Assembly: GCF_051967575.1 (NCBI RefSeq)
Contig: NZ_JBQCJW010000036.1
Coordinates: forward strand, 1 to 38,530
From: Solibacillus silvestris_B
GTDB lineage: Bacteria; Bacillota; Bacilli; Bacillales_A; Planococcaceae
Direction: 5' to 3'
DNA: 38,530 nt
Shown: positions 1 to 9,249 of the stretch, piece after piece
Layout of the letters: every line of letters begins with the position of its first letter
Position numbering within the stretch: the stretch's first letter is position 1
Made by a program: the position numbers and the translations under genes
The notes under the pieces: model-generated
Seen by the model: the letters and a program-made list of their open reading frames with translations, nothing else
The model's database searches: none
What the model was told of the DNA's origin: nothing

Positions 1-40
1 TGTGGAACAATCCGTTCGGGATGTTGCCCCAAGAAAAAAC

Positions 41-106
41 TTAGGCAGAATGTGTCCGAAAATTTGACGTAGATCCAGTTGTTGTATGCTGCAGATTTTT
101 AAACAT
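41..106 (-). CDS. possible 21-aa peptide or broken gene start
   Basis: On the minus strand a good ribosome site (TGGAGG, 115-120) sits 8 bases before an ATG at 106. The reading frame closes after 21 codons with TAA at 41-43. The peptide (MFKNLQHTTTGSTSNFRTHSA) has no recognisable motif. The good start signal and very short frame suggest either a tiny peptide or the 5' end of a gene that is frameshifted and runs off the left edge of the window. I do not recognise a family. Sequence to the left of the window is needed to decide. Confidence 0.2.
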   Translation of the reverse strand: MFKNLQHTTTGSTSNFRTHSA

Positions 107-525
107 AATATAAACCTCCATTTTTTATAATTAAAGGAAACAGTAATAATACTGAATTACATATCCCCCCTAATTTCTCTTTAAAATCGATCTTCTAACC
201 GTAAGTCGAGAATTTTATTCAAGTAATTGACTATAACTTGTTAAAAGCAAATTTTTTAAAAGCATCCATGCTCCCGCTCAAGTTGCACGACCGTCACAGA
301 ACGACCTGGGAAGGATGCAATTTGACAGCAGGGAAATATGTTCGTATTAACCTGTAAATGCTATTATGAGATAAAGAGTTTTTAAAGTAAAGTAAGTACT
401 TTCAGGTGCTATAGGTACTTCGGAGTAACATAGATACCTAGTTGTACCTATAGGAAGGGGAAGGAAAAATGCAGCAGAAGAAATATAATATATCCATCGA
501 AGCAACAAAAAGTATTTAATATTTA
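107..525. other. gene-free stretch
   Basis: About 420 AT-rich bases without a convincing gene. A minus-strand frame at 347-532 has no ribosome site and no recognisable protein character. Visible structure is limited to a GCATCC...GGATGC pair around 263-319 and several GTACCTA/TAGGTAC-like words between 390 and 455, which could form hairpins. I cannot assign a function. Confidence 0.4.
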
Positions 526-556
526 TTGACATGGAGTTAACTCCACCTTTTAAAGT
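526..556 (+). promoter_or_regulatory. MerR-type promoter/operator
   Basis: TTGACA (526-531) and TAAAGT (551-556) are separated by 19 bp, the stretched spacer typical of MerR-activated promoters. The spacer carries a perfect 14-bp palindrome, TGGAGTTAACTCCA (532-545), the usual MerR binding-site position. It lies directly before the 586-903 gene and the merR-type gene 916-1305, so the operon is probably autoregulated. Seen directly: motifs and spacing. Inferred: that the local MerR protein binds here. Confidence 0.8.
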
Positions 557-585
557 TAATGTATTACAAGGATGGGGTGAGGTAA

Positions 586-903
586 ATGGTTTTTATTATA
601 TATTTATTGATTGGGTTATATGCGGTTTTAACTGGAATAGCAGGTGTAAATCAATGGAAAGAAGAAGGACTCCGATTGCGGACAGTAATGTTTGTCATTG
701 TATCCATAGGCATTTTCATCATATTAGTTTTGCCGAATAAAGATTGGATGCTTAGTTTGCTTATAATTGCATTTGTCCTGCTCCATATTTTAGCGATTGC
801 AGAAGGGCTGCAGAAATTTGGACGGCTAAACTACCGCCATCATATCATCCGTTGCATTTTTCACTGTATAATTGTGTTATTGGTTTATATATTTATAAAA
901 TAG
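586..903 (+). CDS. small multi-helix membrane protein, hypothetical
   Basis: A 105-aa, strongly hydrophobic protein with about four predicted membrane segments (roughly residues 2-20, 32-48, 54-72 and 85-103), separated by short charged loops such as NQWKEEGLRLR. The ATG follows a GGGGTGAGG ribosome site (574-582). It is the first gene behind the MerR-type promoter and stops 12 bases before the MerR start, so the two are co-transcribed. I do not recognise a named family. Its position suggests it is the effector of whatever stress or compound the MerR protein senses. Function is unknown. Confidence 0.7.
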   Translation: MVFIIYLLIGLYAVLTGIAGVNQWKEEGLRLRTVMFVIVSIGIFIILVLPNKDWMLSLLIIAFVLLHILAIAEGLQKFGRLNYRHHIIRCIFHCIIVLLVYIFIK

Positions 904-915
904 GTGGTGTTATTC

Positions 916-1305
916 ATGAAAATCGGTGACTTTGCTGAAATTACGGGTATTAGTAAAGATACAATCCGTTATTACGAAAAGATGGGCTTATTGCATCCGG
1001 AAATTGTGAATAAGCACCGAAAATATAATGAGCATGACATTGATATAGTTGAAACAATCCTTCAACTAAAACAAATAGGTTTTTCGCTTCAGGAAATCAA
1101 ATTGCTTTTTAGATGGTCGCAAAATACAGATCAAAATAAAAAACTCGTAAAAGAAGAAATCCGAAATCTCCTCCAAATAAAAGGGATATTCCAAAAGAAA
1201 TATGAACAGATGGTACAAAAAGAAAATCATATTAAACAAATAAAAGAAGTATTACTAAAAGCTCATAATAAAATATCCGTGCTATTAGAAAAGAATAATG
1301 GCTAA
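916..1305 (+). CDS. MerR family transcriptional regulator
   Basis: 129 aa. Residues 1-70 form a classic MerR winged helix: MKIGDFAEITGISKDTIRYY, then EKMGLL and a recognisable wing. A long charged helix follows (about 80-125), the antiparallel dimerisation coiled coil. No C-terminal cysteine cluster of the MerR/CueR/ZntR metal sensors is visible, so the signal is more likely a small organic molecule or redox stress. The ATG at 916 is preferred over the in-frame GTG at 904 because AGGTGG (902-907) lies 8 bases ahead of it. It probably acts on the 526-556 operator, controlling itself and the membrane gene before it. Confidence 0.9.
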   Translation: MKIGDFAEITGISKDTIRYYEKMGLLHPEIVNKHRKYNEHDIDIVETILQLKQIGFSLQEIKLLFRWSQNTDQNKKLVKEEIRNLLQIKGIFQKKYEQMVQKENHIKQIKEVLLKAHNKISVLLEKNNG

Positions 1306-1857
1306 AGCTTAATGCTTAAGTAGATATTCGGGTGTATTTAAATGATTTCTAAGCTTCACTTAAAATATAGCGGGATAACTTTATCATAAATAATGAAGTT
1401 GATTATTTCCATATCGAGCTGCTTCATATAATCACGCTCTCTCCAATAGAAGGCTTGTTTTTATGTTGGTGTCTCCTGTTTCTATAAATTCAGCCGATCA
1501 TCGGCATTTACAGCCCCAAAAGGGAATTATCAATTATATGTGGTTGTTAATTGTATTTTTATTGGCAAAAAATCAAAATTGCCTGACGTGCTTTGGATAG
1601 AAAGGAGAAGTACATAAAACAAACTATGCTTCTCCCATATTTATAAATCGCAATTCCAAACTAGAGAACTAAAGAATAACCAAAATATGAAAGTAATTCA
1701 CCCCTTAACTATCCATATAATTCCACTAACCGATATGTTAGAATAACCCCATACTATATGAACGCCTAATAGCTCCATTCTATTTTCCCGTAAACAATAA
1801 TTCCCTGTATAGTTCATGCAACTGTACAATGAATCCTCTCAAGAAAGGAAGTCTGGA
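1306..1857. other. gene-free stretch with a possible transposase scrap
   Basis: About 550 bases with no intact gene. On the minus strand, 1356-1462 can be read as an open stretch ending in TGA (...FYWRERDYMKQL, then a segment like EIINFIIYDK) that faintly resembles the C-terminal end of IS3-family transposases, which carry an EI..YI.FYN..RI pattern. In-frame stops lie just upstream. I regard this as a possible decayed remnant only. No transposon ends are visible. The promoter of the AAA+ operon probably lies in the last 120 bases but I see no convincing -35/-10 pair. Confidence 0.25.
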
Positions 1858-4800
1858 ATGAAAACAAAATTTGCTCGTCTTTTAAAATTCCTTTTTCCGG
1901 AATGGCAAATATATGATGATTACAAAAGACATGGCTTTATTTCTAAAAAGTACAGAAGGAGTATTTCCGGCAATCTGAAACGCACGCCTCAATACAACAG
2001 GGGTCCATATGTTACAGACGCTTCAAAAAGCTTAGCAGCGAGCCATGTCGACAATCGAAGAAACCTCGCATCACAGTCCGAGACAACAGCTCGCAGCAAC
2101 CATATGGAACCGCCAAAGAAAAAGACGCACAAAATCCCGAAAGAAAACATAGATGCCATATTTCAGCATATCCGTGCCTCCATCGGTGCGCAATGGATTG
2201 GCCAGGGAGGGTACTTGGAGCAGCTGTCGATTGCGTTTAAGCGCCCGTTTGTAACGGGGATGGATCCATTGAAGCCTAAAAATGCAATGTTTATCTTTGG
2301 GCATCCGGGGTCAGGAAGAAAAACCAGTGTAAGGAACATGGCAACCTTGCTCAAGGAAAACAAGCTTATCGATTATGAAACAGTTTCCAAAATCGATCTC
2401 GCATCCTATGCTACTGCGACCGAGTATCAGCTTTTTCTTTCCGATTTGTATAAATCTTTATATGCTAAGTCCGACATTGTCCTGTTTGAAAATATCGAAA
2501 AGGCTCCGTCCAATGTGGTTGATGCCATTGCTCAATTGACAAAGACAGGTACATACAAATTGTCTGCCCGCTACACAGTGGAGCAAAATCGCTTAATGGA
2601 TACAACCGGCGTATTGTCCAGGCAGACGATAAGCGAAATCCATGCAAACCAGAAGTTCTTTGTTTTTCTTTCGGAACGCAATGAAAAGGATGTATACCAT
2701 ATGTTTGGCGGTGATTTTATGGATGCAATTCCGGATTTGGTTCATATATATCCTTTTTCGGAAGCAGAAATCAGCCAAATCGCAATCCGTATACTAGAGA
2801 ACTTGAAGGCAAAGTGCGCTTCGGATTTAGGTATTGCTCTATCGTATGATCCGGCAGTTTCTCGATTTCTTGCAAAGCAATTCAAGAAGGTTACCGGTGT
2901 AATCAGCCTGAAAGAGACAGCCGATCGATATATTTATCAGCCGCTTTCAGAGATGAAACTAAGAAACTATGAAAAGCTTAACGAATCTGTTCATATAAAA
3001 ATAGAATCCGGAAAATATGTGGCACTCGCCGGAGCTGAATCGCTGCTGCTGGAGAACTTCTCACGGGGCATGAAGGAAGCCGGCATTGCTGATATAAAAA
3101 AAGAGCTGGGGCAGATTGTCGGGATTGACAGTGTGAAAGAATATATCCTGAAAATCGAGGATAATCTGAAAATCCAGCAGCTTCGGGAAAGCAAAGGGCT
3201 CAGCAGGACAAATATAACGATGCACATGGTCTTTACAGGCAATCCCGGTACAGGGAAAACGACGATTGCCCGTGTTGTTGCAAAATATTTAAAAGCGATC
3301 GGGGTGTTGTCCACTGGCCAGCTGCGCGAAGTGACCCGAGCAGATCTTGTCGGTGAATATGTCGGCCACACAGCGAGGCTTACAAATGATGTAATTAAAT
3401 CCGCGCTTGGCGGGGTGCTGTTTCTCGATGAAGCATATGCCCTAGCCCGGAATGAGCATGACTCGTTTGGCATTGAAGCAATTGACGCCCTCGTAAAGGG
3501 GATGGAAGATTACCGTGATGAACTTGTTGTCATACTGGCCGGATATAGTGAGGAGATGAAGCAGTTCCTTAACTCCAACCCAGGATTAAGATCTCGTTTT
3601 CCGAATATCGTCCATTTCGAAGACTATAAGCCTGAAGAAATGTGGGAAATTACCCGCTTGATCAGTAAGCAAAAAGGATACAAAATTGCCGATGGCTGCA
3701 AAGATGGAATGCTCAGATTATATGAAAAAAGCCAGATTAGAGGAAAGAATGACAGCGGGAATGGGCGACTCGTCCGAAATGTGATTGAAGCGGCAATCCT
3801 CAAGCAGTCGGGCCGTCTTATCCGGAAGCCGGATGCACCAATCGATGAGTTGATCTATGAGGATTTTCCGTTTGAGGATCAAAGTGGATTTGACTTGGAG
3901 GCTAGGCTTTCGCAAGTAGTCGGGCTGGATAATGTGAAGCAGTTTATCCATACCCAGCACAGTCTCCTTATCGCAGAGAAAAAGCGCCGGGAAGCAGGAT
4001 TAATGGTGGATGCCACCCAGTCATTGCATATGATTTTCAGTGGTAATCCTGGTACTGGAAAGACAATGGTTGCGAGGATTATGGCCAATATGTTTAAAGA
4101 GATGGGGCTTCTGAAATCCGGCACTTTCGTGGAAGTGGACAGCGGGGGCTTAGTCGGACAATATGCGGGGCACACCGCGAAAAAAACAGAGGAATTATTC
4201 CGTTCAGCTCTTGGCGGGGTGCTGTTCATTGATGAAGCATACGGTCTTTCATCCAACACAAGCTATGGACAGGAAGCGATTAATACACTCGTTAAGCTGA
4301 TGGAAGACTATAGGGAAGATATTGTGATCATTCTTGCGGGCTATAAGAAGGAAATGAAGGAATTTCTGAAAACAAATAGCGGTCTCGAATCCAGATTTCC
4401 GCTTCATGTTGATTTTCCGGATTATACGGAGACGGAGCTTTTTGAAATTGCGAAAATCATTATTTCCTCTAAAGGATTCACTATGGCTAAGGAATCAGAA
4501 AGAATCTTGGACGATCAGATTGCGACTCTGCACAAGCAGTCGAACAGACACTCCGGGAATGGCCGGATGGTCCGGAATTATGTTGAGGAAATTACGAGAA
4601 ATCAATCATTGAGAATTGCGATGACTGATGTTGCAGTAGAAGAGATGAATATAATCCAGCTACAGGATATTAAGCCGACGGAAAATGTTCCGAAAAGCTA
4701 TGACTTGGAAACTGCGCTGGCGGGTATTGCCGGTCTTGATGAAGTGAAAAATCATATCCGCAGTTTGCATGCCCGTTTGCGTATCCAAGCAAAACGGAAG

Positions 4801-5497
4801 AAGGTTGGTCTGCCGGTCGATGAAAACCGAACATTGCATATGATTTTCACTGGTAATCCTGGCACTGGGAAGACGATGATGGCAAGGGTTATCGCAAATG
4901 TGCTGTACAGCTTGGGAATCATTCAGGCAAATAAACTTGTGGAAACGGACCGTTCTGGTCTTGTCGCTGGCTATGTTGGCCAGACAGCAATTAAAACAAG
5001 GGAAATTATCCAAGAAGCGATGGATGGCGTCCTTATTTATCGATGAAGCTTATGCGCTCGCACGAGGGGGTGCGGGGGATTACGGGAAAGAAACAATCGA
5101 CACGCTTGTGAAGATGATGGACGATCACCGTGATCGCCTTGTTGTCATCCTTGCCGGATACAGCGAAGATATGGAGCATTTCCTGTCCGTAAATCCTGGA
5201 TTAAAGTCCAGATTTCCAACTATCATTGAATTTCCCGATTACGATTCAATGGAACTGATGAATATTGCCGGAAAGTTTTACGATGAACATGGATTTAAAT
5301 TGACAACGGCCGCGGCGGAAAAACTGGAGCATATATTTTTGGAGGCAAGCAATGAAAGGGATTTTGGTAATGGGCGCTACGTCCGGAATGTCTACGAAAG
5401 ATCGCTCAATCTTCAAGCTAGTCGGTTAAGTCATATAGAACAGCTTACAGAAGCGGACTTGACAGAAGTTACAGCAGAAGATATTGAAAGGGTGTGA
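1858..5497 (+). pseudogene. four-module AAA+ ATPase (ClpB-D2-like plus three CbbX/SpoVK-like), frameshifted
   Basis: The frame from ATG 1858 (AAAGGA at 1844-1849) runs to a stop at 5044. The same protein continues in the next frame to 5497. One extra base between about 5028 and 5038, just before the codons for LFIDEAY, explains the break; repaired, the product is about 1212 aa. Module 1 (about 100-410) resembles ClpA/ClpB D2 but is degenerate: Walker A is GHPGSGRK with Arg for Lys, and Walker B is LFENIEK. Modules 2-4 have intact GNPGTGKT at about residues 461, 729 and 999 (spacing near 270) and LFLDEAY/LFIDEAY Walker B, as in CbbX, SpoVK and EccA. These families remodel protein complexes as hexamers. 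It is followed by two membrane-protein genes, 5 bases and then an overlap apart. It may be a genuine pseudogene or a sequencing error. Substrate unknown. Confidence 0.75.
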
Positions 5498-5502
5498 GCT
5501 GC

Positions 5503-5970
5503 ATGAAGTTTTTGAAGAATCTGCTTTGGGGCATATTTGCCGCAGCGTATTTCATCATTCCAATGGGTGTTGTAATTCTTCTGCTCGTCTTCACGCCCTT
5601 AATGTTTCAAAGCGATGTCAATGCTATACGCGCATCGGGCTTTGCTGGTCCGGACCGGTCCATAACCTTCATCTCGATGGCGGGAATGATTATCGGCATT
5701 TCCCTGCTTGTTCCGGCTTTAAGGAAGGTGTATGGCATTTTTCCTTGGCTGTTTCCTTTTGTAAAAATATTCTTTGTTACCTTTGTTATTTTAAATGTCG
5801 GAATCGCAATTCTTAACTATGGCTATGAAGTCAATAATCCGAAAAGGCATACGCTATTTTATATTTTAATGATTGTTTTTGTTTTTTCAGGGAGGCTTGT
5901 ATTAAGCTATTACTTTTGGAGGAAACCTGTGAACATTGGAAAGGAGGAGGGGCATTTCCATGAAGGATGA
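5503..5970 (+). CDS. four-helix membrane protein of the AAA+ operon, hypothetical
   Basis: 155 aa with four predicted membrane segments (about residues 8-31, 52-70, 80-102 and 118-137). The second loop contains QSDVNAIRASGFAGPDRS. The ATG at 5503 lies 5 bases after the AAA+ stop codon, with AAAGGG at 5487-5492 as ribosome site. The C-terminal codons contain the ribosome site of the next gene, and the frames overlap by 11 bases, which points to translational coupling. No family recognised. The context suggests a membrane partner or anchor for the AAA+ protein. Confidence 0.7.
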   Translation: MKFLKNLLWGIFAAAYFIIPMGVVILLLVFTPLMFQSDVNAIRASGFAGPDRSITFISMAGMIIGISLLVPALRKVYGIFPWLFPFVKIFFVTFVILNVGIAILNYGYEVNNPKRHTLFYILMIVFVFSGRLVLSYYFWRKPVNIGKEEGHFHEG

Positions 5971-6598
5971 CAAGCGTAAACCGGGCAAGTGGCAAGCCGG
6001 CTGGGGAAAGGAAGAAAAAAAGCGTAAAACGAAAAACGCTTCAGGCAGAGGCCCTGCTGATTTTCCGCCGGAGTCATCTGCTCTATCCGAAGCTGAAGCA
6101 CCACTGCGCTCGAAGCGGTTATTAAAGACATTTGGCGGCATAGCCCTCGCCATCGGGATTATCGGTTTCTTTTTCACGTCCGGGCCATCTGTTGAGACAT
6201 CAAGAGCTGCCACAGATGCACTGGCGGATCAGGTGTCTGTTGAACTTGCAGCCGGTACGGTATTGCTGTCAGACGATGAGAAGCTTGCCGCACAGGATTA
6301 CACGATTGTCCATAGCTTGGCCGAAGAAGAAACGGTCATCTGGGTCTGGGACTATGCAGCGGAAGATGGGGACTATGTGCAAGTTCTTGTAAATGGGACC
6401 CCTATATCAGAATCGTTTATGATCAAACATAAGCCAAAAAAATTCACTGTCGCAGCTGTCGGAACGGTAGAAATTAAAGGAATAAGGGACGGTGGCGGCG
6501 GTATTACCTATGCAGTACGGTACGATGTGAATGGAACAAGTTATTTTAACACTGCCCCGCTAAATGGAATGAACAGCTATGAGTTGGTGAGGGAATAG
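5960..6598 (+). CDS. single-pass membrane protein with external domain, hypothetical
   Basis: 212 aa. The N-terminal 50 residues are highly basic and polar (WGKEEKKRKTK). One membrane segment follows (about 55-75, LLKTFGGIALAIGIIGFFFT), then an acidic, soluble domain (80-212) that should lie outside the cell, with a glycine run RDGGGGITYAVRYD and a beta-rich look. The ATG at 5960 is chosen over the upstream TTG 5936 because AAGGAGGAGG (5941-5950) lies 9 bases before it. Last gene of the AAA+ unit. The basic tail could contact the ATPase and the external domain its target, but this is inference. No family recognised. Confidence 0.7.
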   Translation: MKDDKRKPGKWQAGWGKEEKKRKTKNASGRGPADFPPESSALSEAEAPLRSKRLLKTFGGIALAIGIIGFFFTSGPSVETSRAATDALADQVSVELAAGTVLLSDDEKLAAQDYTIVHSLAEEETVIWVWDYAAEDGDYVQVLVNGTPISESFMIKHKPKKFTVAAVGTVEIKGIRDGGGGITYAVRYDVNGTSYFNTAPLNGMNSYELVRE

Positions 6599-6664
6599 TG
6601 CATAATGCTTGACTAGTTTTAATATGAATTAGGTTTTAACTGGCGCTGGATAGCATAAAATTAG

Positions 6665-6709
6665 GCAGCAAAAGAGCTACGAGAATTTTTTCTCGTAGCT
6701 CTTTGCTGC
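6665..6709. terminator. bidirectional hairpin between convergent genes
   Basis: A stem of about 19 bp (GCAGCAAAAGAGCTACGAGA paired with TCTCGTAGCTCTTTGCTGC, one bulged A) closes a T-rich loop between the end of the AAA+ operon and the end of the minus-strand chemoreceptor. U-tracts outside the stem are weak on both sides, but position and stability fit a shared terminator. Confidence 0.7.
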
Positions 6710-6798
6710 TGAATGAAAGGCTAAAGCCCGCCCAAAGCAGGCACACTTAAAAACCGGTTCTATTCAGTTTTCATTAATCCATAATGCTCAATTATTAT

Positions 6799-8748
6799 TT
6801 ATACTTTAAACTTATGCATTATTTGCTGCAAATTGTCGGCCATTTGATTTAAAGCTTGAGCAGAGGCACCCATTTCTTCCATCGAGGCATGGATTTCCTC
6901 TGTCGTGGCCGCGACTTCTTCAGCTGCGGCGGCAGTCGTTTGTGCATGTGTCACTAATGAAGTAGCTGTTGAAGAAGTTTGCTCAACAGAAGCAGCCATT
7001 TCCTGTGCAGTTGCTGTGACATCATTCACTTTAGGTGCGATATTTTGCAGTGCCTCCAAAATTTGCTGGAATTTGCCGGCTGTCTCGTTTGTCAGCTGTA
7101 TACCTTGCTGGACATCTGTTTTCGCATGATTCATTAATGAAACGGAATTTGCCGTGTCCTGCTGAATTCCTTTAATTAATACATTGATTTGTTCTGTTGA
7201 TTGCTGCGAGCTCTCTGCAAGCTGACGAACTTCCTGTGCGACAACCGCGAATCCCTTTCCGTGCTCCCCCGCACGTGCCGCTTCAATGGCTGCATTTAGC
7301 GCCAATAAATTCGTTTGGTTCGCAATACCGTTAATAACATCGACAATGCTTCCGATTTCCTCGATACGCTTCGATAATGCGCGGATTGTGTCATCAGATT
7401 GTGCCACAGAGTCATCAATCGAATTCATTTGCGCCACTGTGTTTTGAACGACGATATTCCCTTCGTTTACCGTGCCGATTGCATCCGTCGATAAAGAAGT
7501 AACCTCGTGTGAACGATTCGCGATTTCAATAATACTATTCGCTAAATAATTCATCGATTGTGCATTTTGTTCGTTGCCTCTCAGCTGTTCGTCCGTGCTG
7601 ACTGCGACCTCTTGCACAGCATGCGCAGATTGCTCAGTCGCCTCGATTGTCAAGTTTGTGCTTTCCTTTAATGATGAGGCGGCTTCACGCACACCATCCG
7701 CACTATGCAGCCCTTGCTGGATTAACGTATTTAAGTTTTCGCGCATTGTATTGAATACCTTGCCTAAATGTCCAATTTCATCCTGTGACTTCACATCTAC
7801 TATTACGGTTAAGTCACCTTCACTTATAAGGGTTGCTTTTTTCGACAATTCCCGAAGCGGACCATTGATTGAACGAATAATCAAATAGGCAAAAACTGTT
7901 GCGAAAACCAGGGCAATGAAAACAACGGTTAAATCTCCCCTTAAATTTTTATTTGCGACCGCCTCTGCTTCGCTGTCAAATGTTTTAGCAAGCACTGTCC
8001 AGCCTGTTATTTCATTTTTAACGTAAAAAGCTTTTGTTTTGTCTTCTTTAATAACACCGCTATTTTCGGTCAAATTTTTACTAATTGATTCAACAGCTGC
8101 TGACCCAATCTCTACATCGGGTGCGGCCATATAGTTATTTTTGCTATCCAGAAGCATCGTAAAGCCTTCTTTGCCAACCACAACAGAATCGTTAATCTCG
8201 GCTAACTTTTGAATAGTCAAATCAATTCCGATAACGCCTGAATTGTCCTTTAATTGTTGTGCAATCGTTACGACAAGAGTGCCGGAACTAGTTGCAATAT
8301 AAGGGTCGGTAATAATCACTTCTCCCTTTGCTTCGATTGCCTCTGTATACCATGGACGTTCTCGCGGATCATACCCTTTTTCATATTGATGCGCTGGACG
8401 ACGCAACATATGACCATCAATCGTACCTACATAGGCAATGCCGATTTCTGGATGAAGGGCGAGATATTCATCAAGCAGTGAATTAATTTTCCCGCGGTTT
8501 TCCAGCATATCTTGAGAAATATAAGATGAAAAATACGACAGCTGCTGAAGCTTCGGTTGGATTGTTTCCGTAATCTTTGAATTCAATAAATTTAAATTTA
8601 GTTCAGCGCTTGACTCCTGCTCTTCAAATATCAAATTTTTTGTATTGCTATATGAAAATAGAGATACAGTTAATGTTGGAAATAGTAGTACAACTGCAAA
8701 TGCAAAAATGAGCCGGGATTTAATCGACCACTTCGTAAAAAAATTCAA
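6799..8748 (-). CDS. methyl-accepting chemotaxis protein with dCache sensor
   Basis: 649 aa chemoreceptor. Membrane segment 1 is at about 12-33. An external double-Cache domain (about 38-270) carries DPRERPWY, ITDPY and GVIGIDL, the residues of the amino-acid-binding subtype of dCache_1 (R, W, Y and the later D). Membrane segment 2 is about 273-296, followed by HAMP (297-350) and the methyl-accepting coiled coil with the hairpin tip NQTNLLALNAAIEAARAGEH. It should signal through CheW/CheA to the flagellar motor. The start is a TTG at 8748 with AGAAAAGG at 8761-8768, 12 bases away, a weak start. Stands alone, convergent to the AAA+ operon. An amino-acid ligand is an inference from the motif. 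Confidence 0.93.
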   Translation of the reverse strand: MNFFTKWSIKSRLIFAFAVVLLFPTLTVSLFSYSNTKNLIFEEQESSAELNLNLLNSKITETIQPKLQQLSYFSSYISQDMLENRGKINSLLDEYLALHPEIGIAYVGTIDGHMLRRPAHQYEKGYDPRERPWYTEAIEAKGEVIITDPYIATSSGTLVVTIAQQLKDNSGVIGIDLTIQKLAEINDSVVVGKEGFTMLLDSKNNYMAAPDVEIGSAAVESISKNLTENSGVIKEDKTKAFYVKNEITGWTVLAKTFDSEAEAVANKNLRGDLTVVFIALVFATVFAYLIIRSINGPLRELSKKATLISEGDLTVIVDVKSQDEIGHLGKVFNTMRENLNTLIQQGLHSADGVREAASSLKESTNLTIEATEQSAHAVQEVAVSTDEQLRGNEQNAQSMNYLANSIIEIANRSHEVTSLSTDAIGTVNEGNIVVQNTVAQMNSIDDSVAQSDDTIRALSKRIEEIGSIVDVINGIANQTNLLALNAAIEAARAGEHGKGFAVVAQEVRQLAESSQQSTEQINVLIKGIQQDTANSVSLMNHAKTDVQQGIQLTNETAGKFQQILEALQNIAPKVNDVTATAQEMAASVEQTSSTATSLVTHAQTTAAAAEEVAATTEEIHASMEEMGASAQALNQMADNLQQIMHKFKV

Positions 8749-8961
8749 AATTATAACATTCCTTTTCTAGTTAGCATAATATTTTCTTTATAAACCATTC
8801 CATATCGCTAATACTTTATTACTGTTTTCAATATATTGCAATACTTATTTGATTATTAACATTCAGAACTATATAACACTTGTCAGGGAAAATTGAAAAA
8901 AACTTACGATTTAATATTAAGGTAGTTAGATGTGGAAGGGGAAACGTAAGGTTGAAATAAA

Positions 8962-8990
8962 ATGCCATTCCAAAAAATGGGATGGCACTC
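8962..8990 (-). terminator. terminator of the 41-aa ORF
   Basis: Read on the minus strand, GCCATCCC-N6-GGAATGGC forms a hairpin followed by ATTTTATTTC. It lies about 25 bases after the stop of the small minus-strand ORF 9014-9139, giving that ORF its own transcription end. Confidence 0.6.
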
Positions 8991-9013
8991 GCTTTATCTA
9001 TTCCTTTTAAAGG

Positions 9014-9139
9014 TTACTGATAATATTTTTTCATATGCGCATAATACATTAAATTTTGAATGATACAAATACTGAGCGCGGCAATAATATAAACGATATA
9101 AGGGAACTGGAAAAGTAAAAGTAAGATAAGGACGCCCAT
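9014..9139 (-). CDS. 41-aa membrane peptide
   Basis: The ATG at 9139 has GGGGAG 5 bases upstream. The product is 41 aa: a hydrophobic helix (about residues 2-30, rich in Leu and Ile) and a short polar tail ending HMKKYYQ, typical of single-pass membrane micro-proteins. It sits between two terminators, one just upstream (9203-9233) and one downstream (8962-8990), so it is an independent unit if transcribed. An in-frame GTG 21 bases upstream could lengthen it. It could also be the surviving C-terminus of a decayed membrane gene. A longer frame in this region (8994-9212) is a different, less plausible reading. Confidence 0.45.
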   Translation of the reverse strand: MGVLILLLLFQFPYIVYIIAALSICIIQNLMYYAHMKKYYQ

Positions 9140-9202
9140 TGCATCTCCCCGGCTGCCCACTATACAAACATTTGAATAGATTTGTTAGCCTGCTGCATAA
9201 CA

Positions 9203-9233
9203 AAAAAGCCATCCCGCGGTTTACGGGATGGCT
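9203..9233 (-). terminator. terminator of the YflT-type gene
   Basis: On the minus strand AAGCCATCCCG-N7-CGGGATGGCTT is followed by TTTTT, a textbook intrinsic terminator 17 bases after the stop of the 9250-9699 gene. Confidence 0.9.
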
Positions 9234-9249
9234 TGCGCAATAATTGCTA

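Noticed and set aside
347..532. 61-codon minus-strand frame
   Set aside because: No ribosome site, overlaps the MerR promoter, composition not protein-like.
1356..1462. IS3-type transposase remnant
   Set aside because: Only a faint C-terminal resemblance, with stops directly upstream and no inverted repeats, so it is noted in the gene-free stretch but not called as an element.
1750..1758. CATACTATA as a sigma-K or sigma-E -10 box for the AAA+ operon
   Set aside because: No matching -35 element at the right distance; a chance match in AT-rich DNA is likely.
5028..5047. Programmed +1 frameshift in the AAA+ gene
   Set aside because: The continuing frame carries the conserved LFIDEAY in full, so the shift must happen before it, and no known slippery signal is present.
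8801..8810. GCGATAT as a sigma-D -10 box for the first chemoreceptor
   Set aside because: No TAAA-type -35 box at 14-16 bases; too weak to report as a promoter.
8994..9212. 72-codon minus-strand frame
   Set aside because: The shorter 9014-9139 frame has a proper ribosome site and membrane-peptide character; the longer one begins within the upstream terminator and has none.
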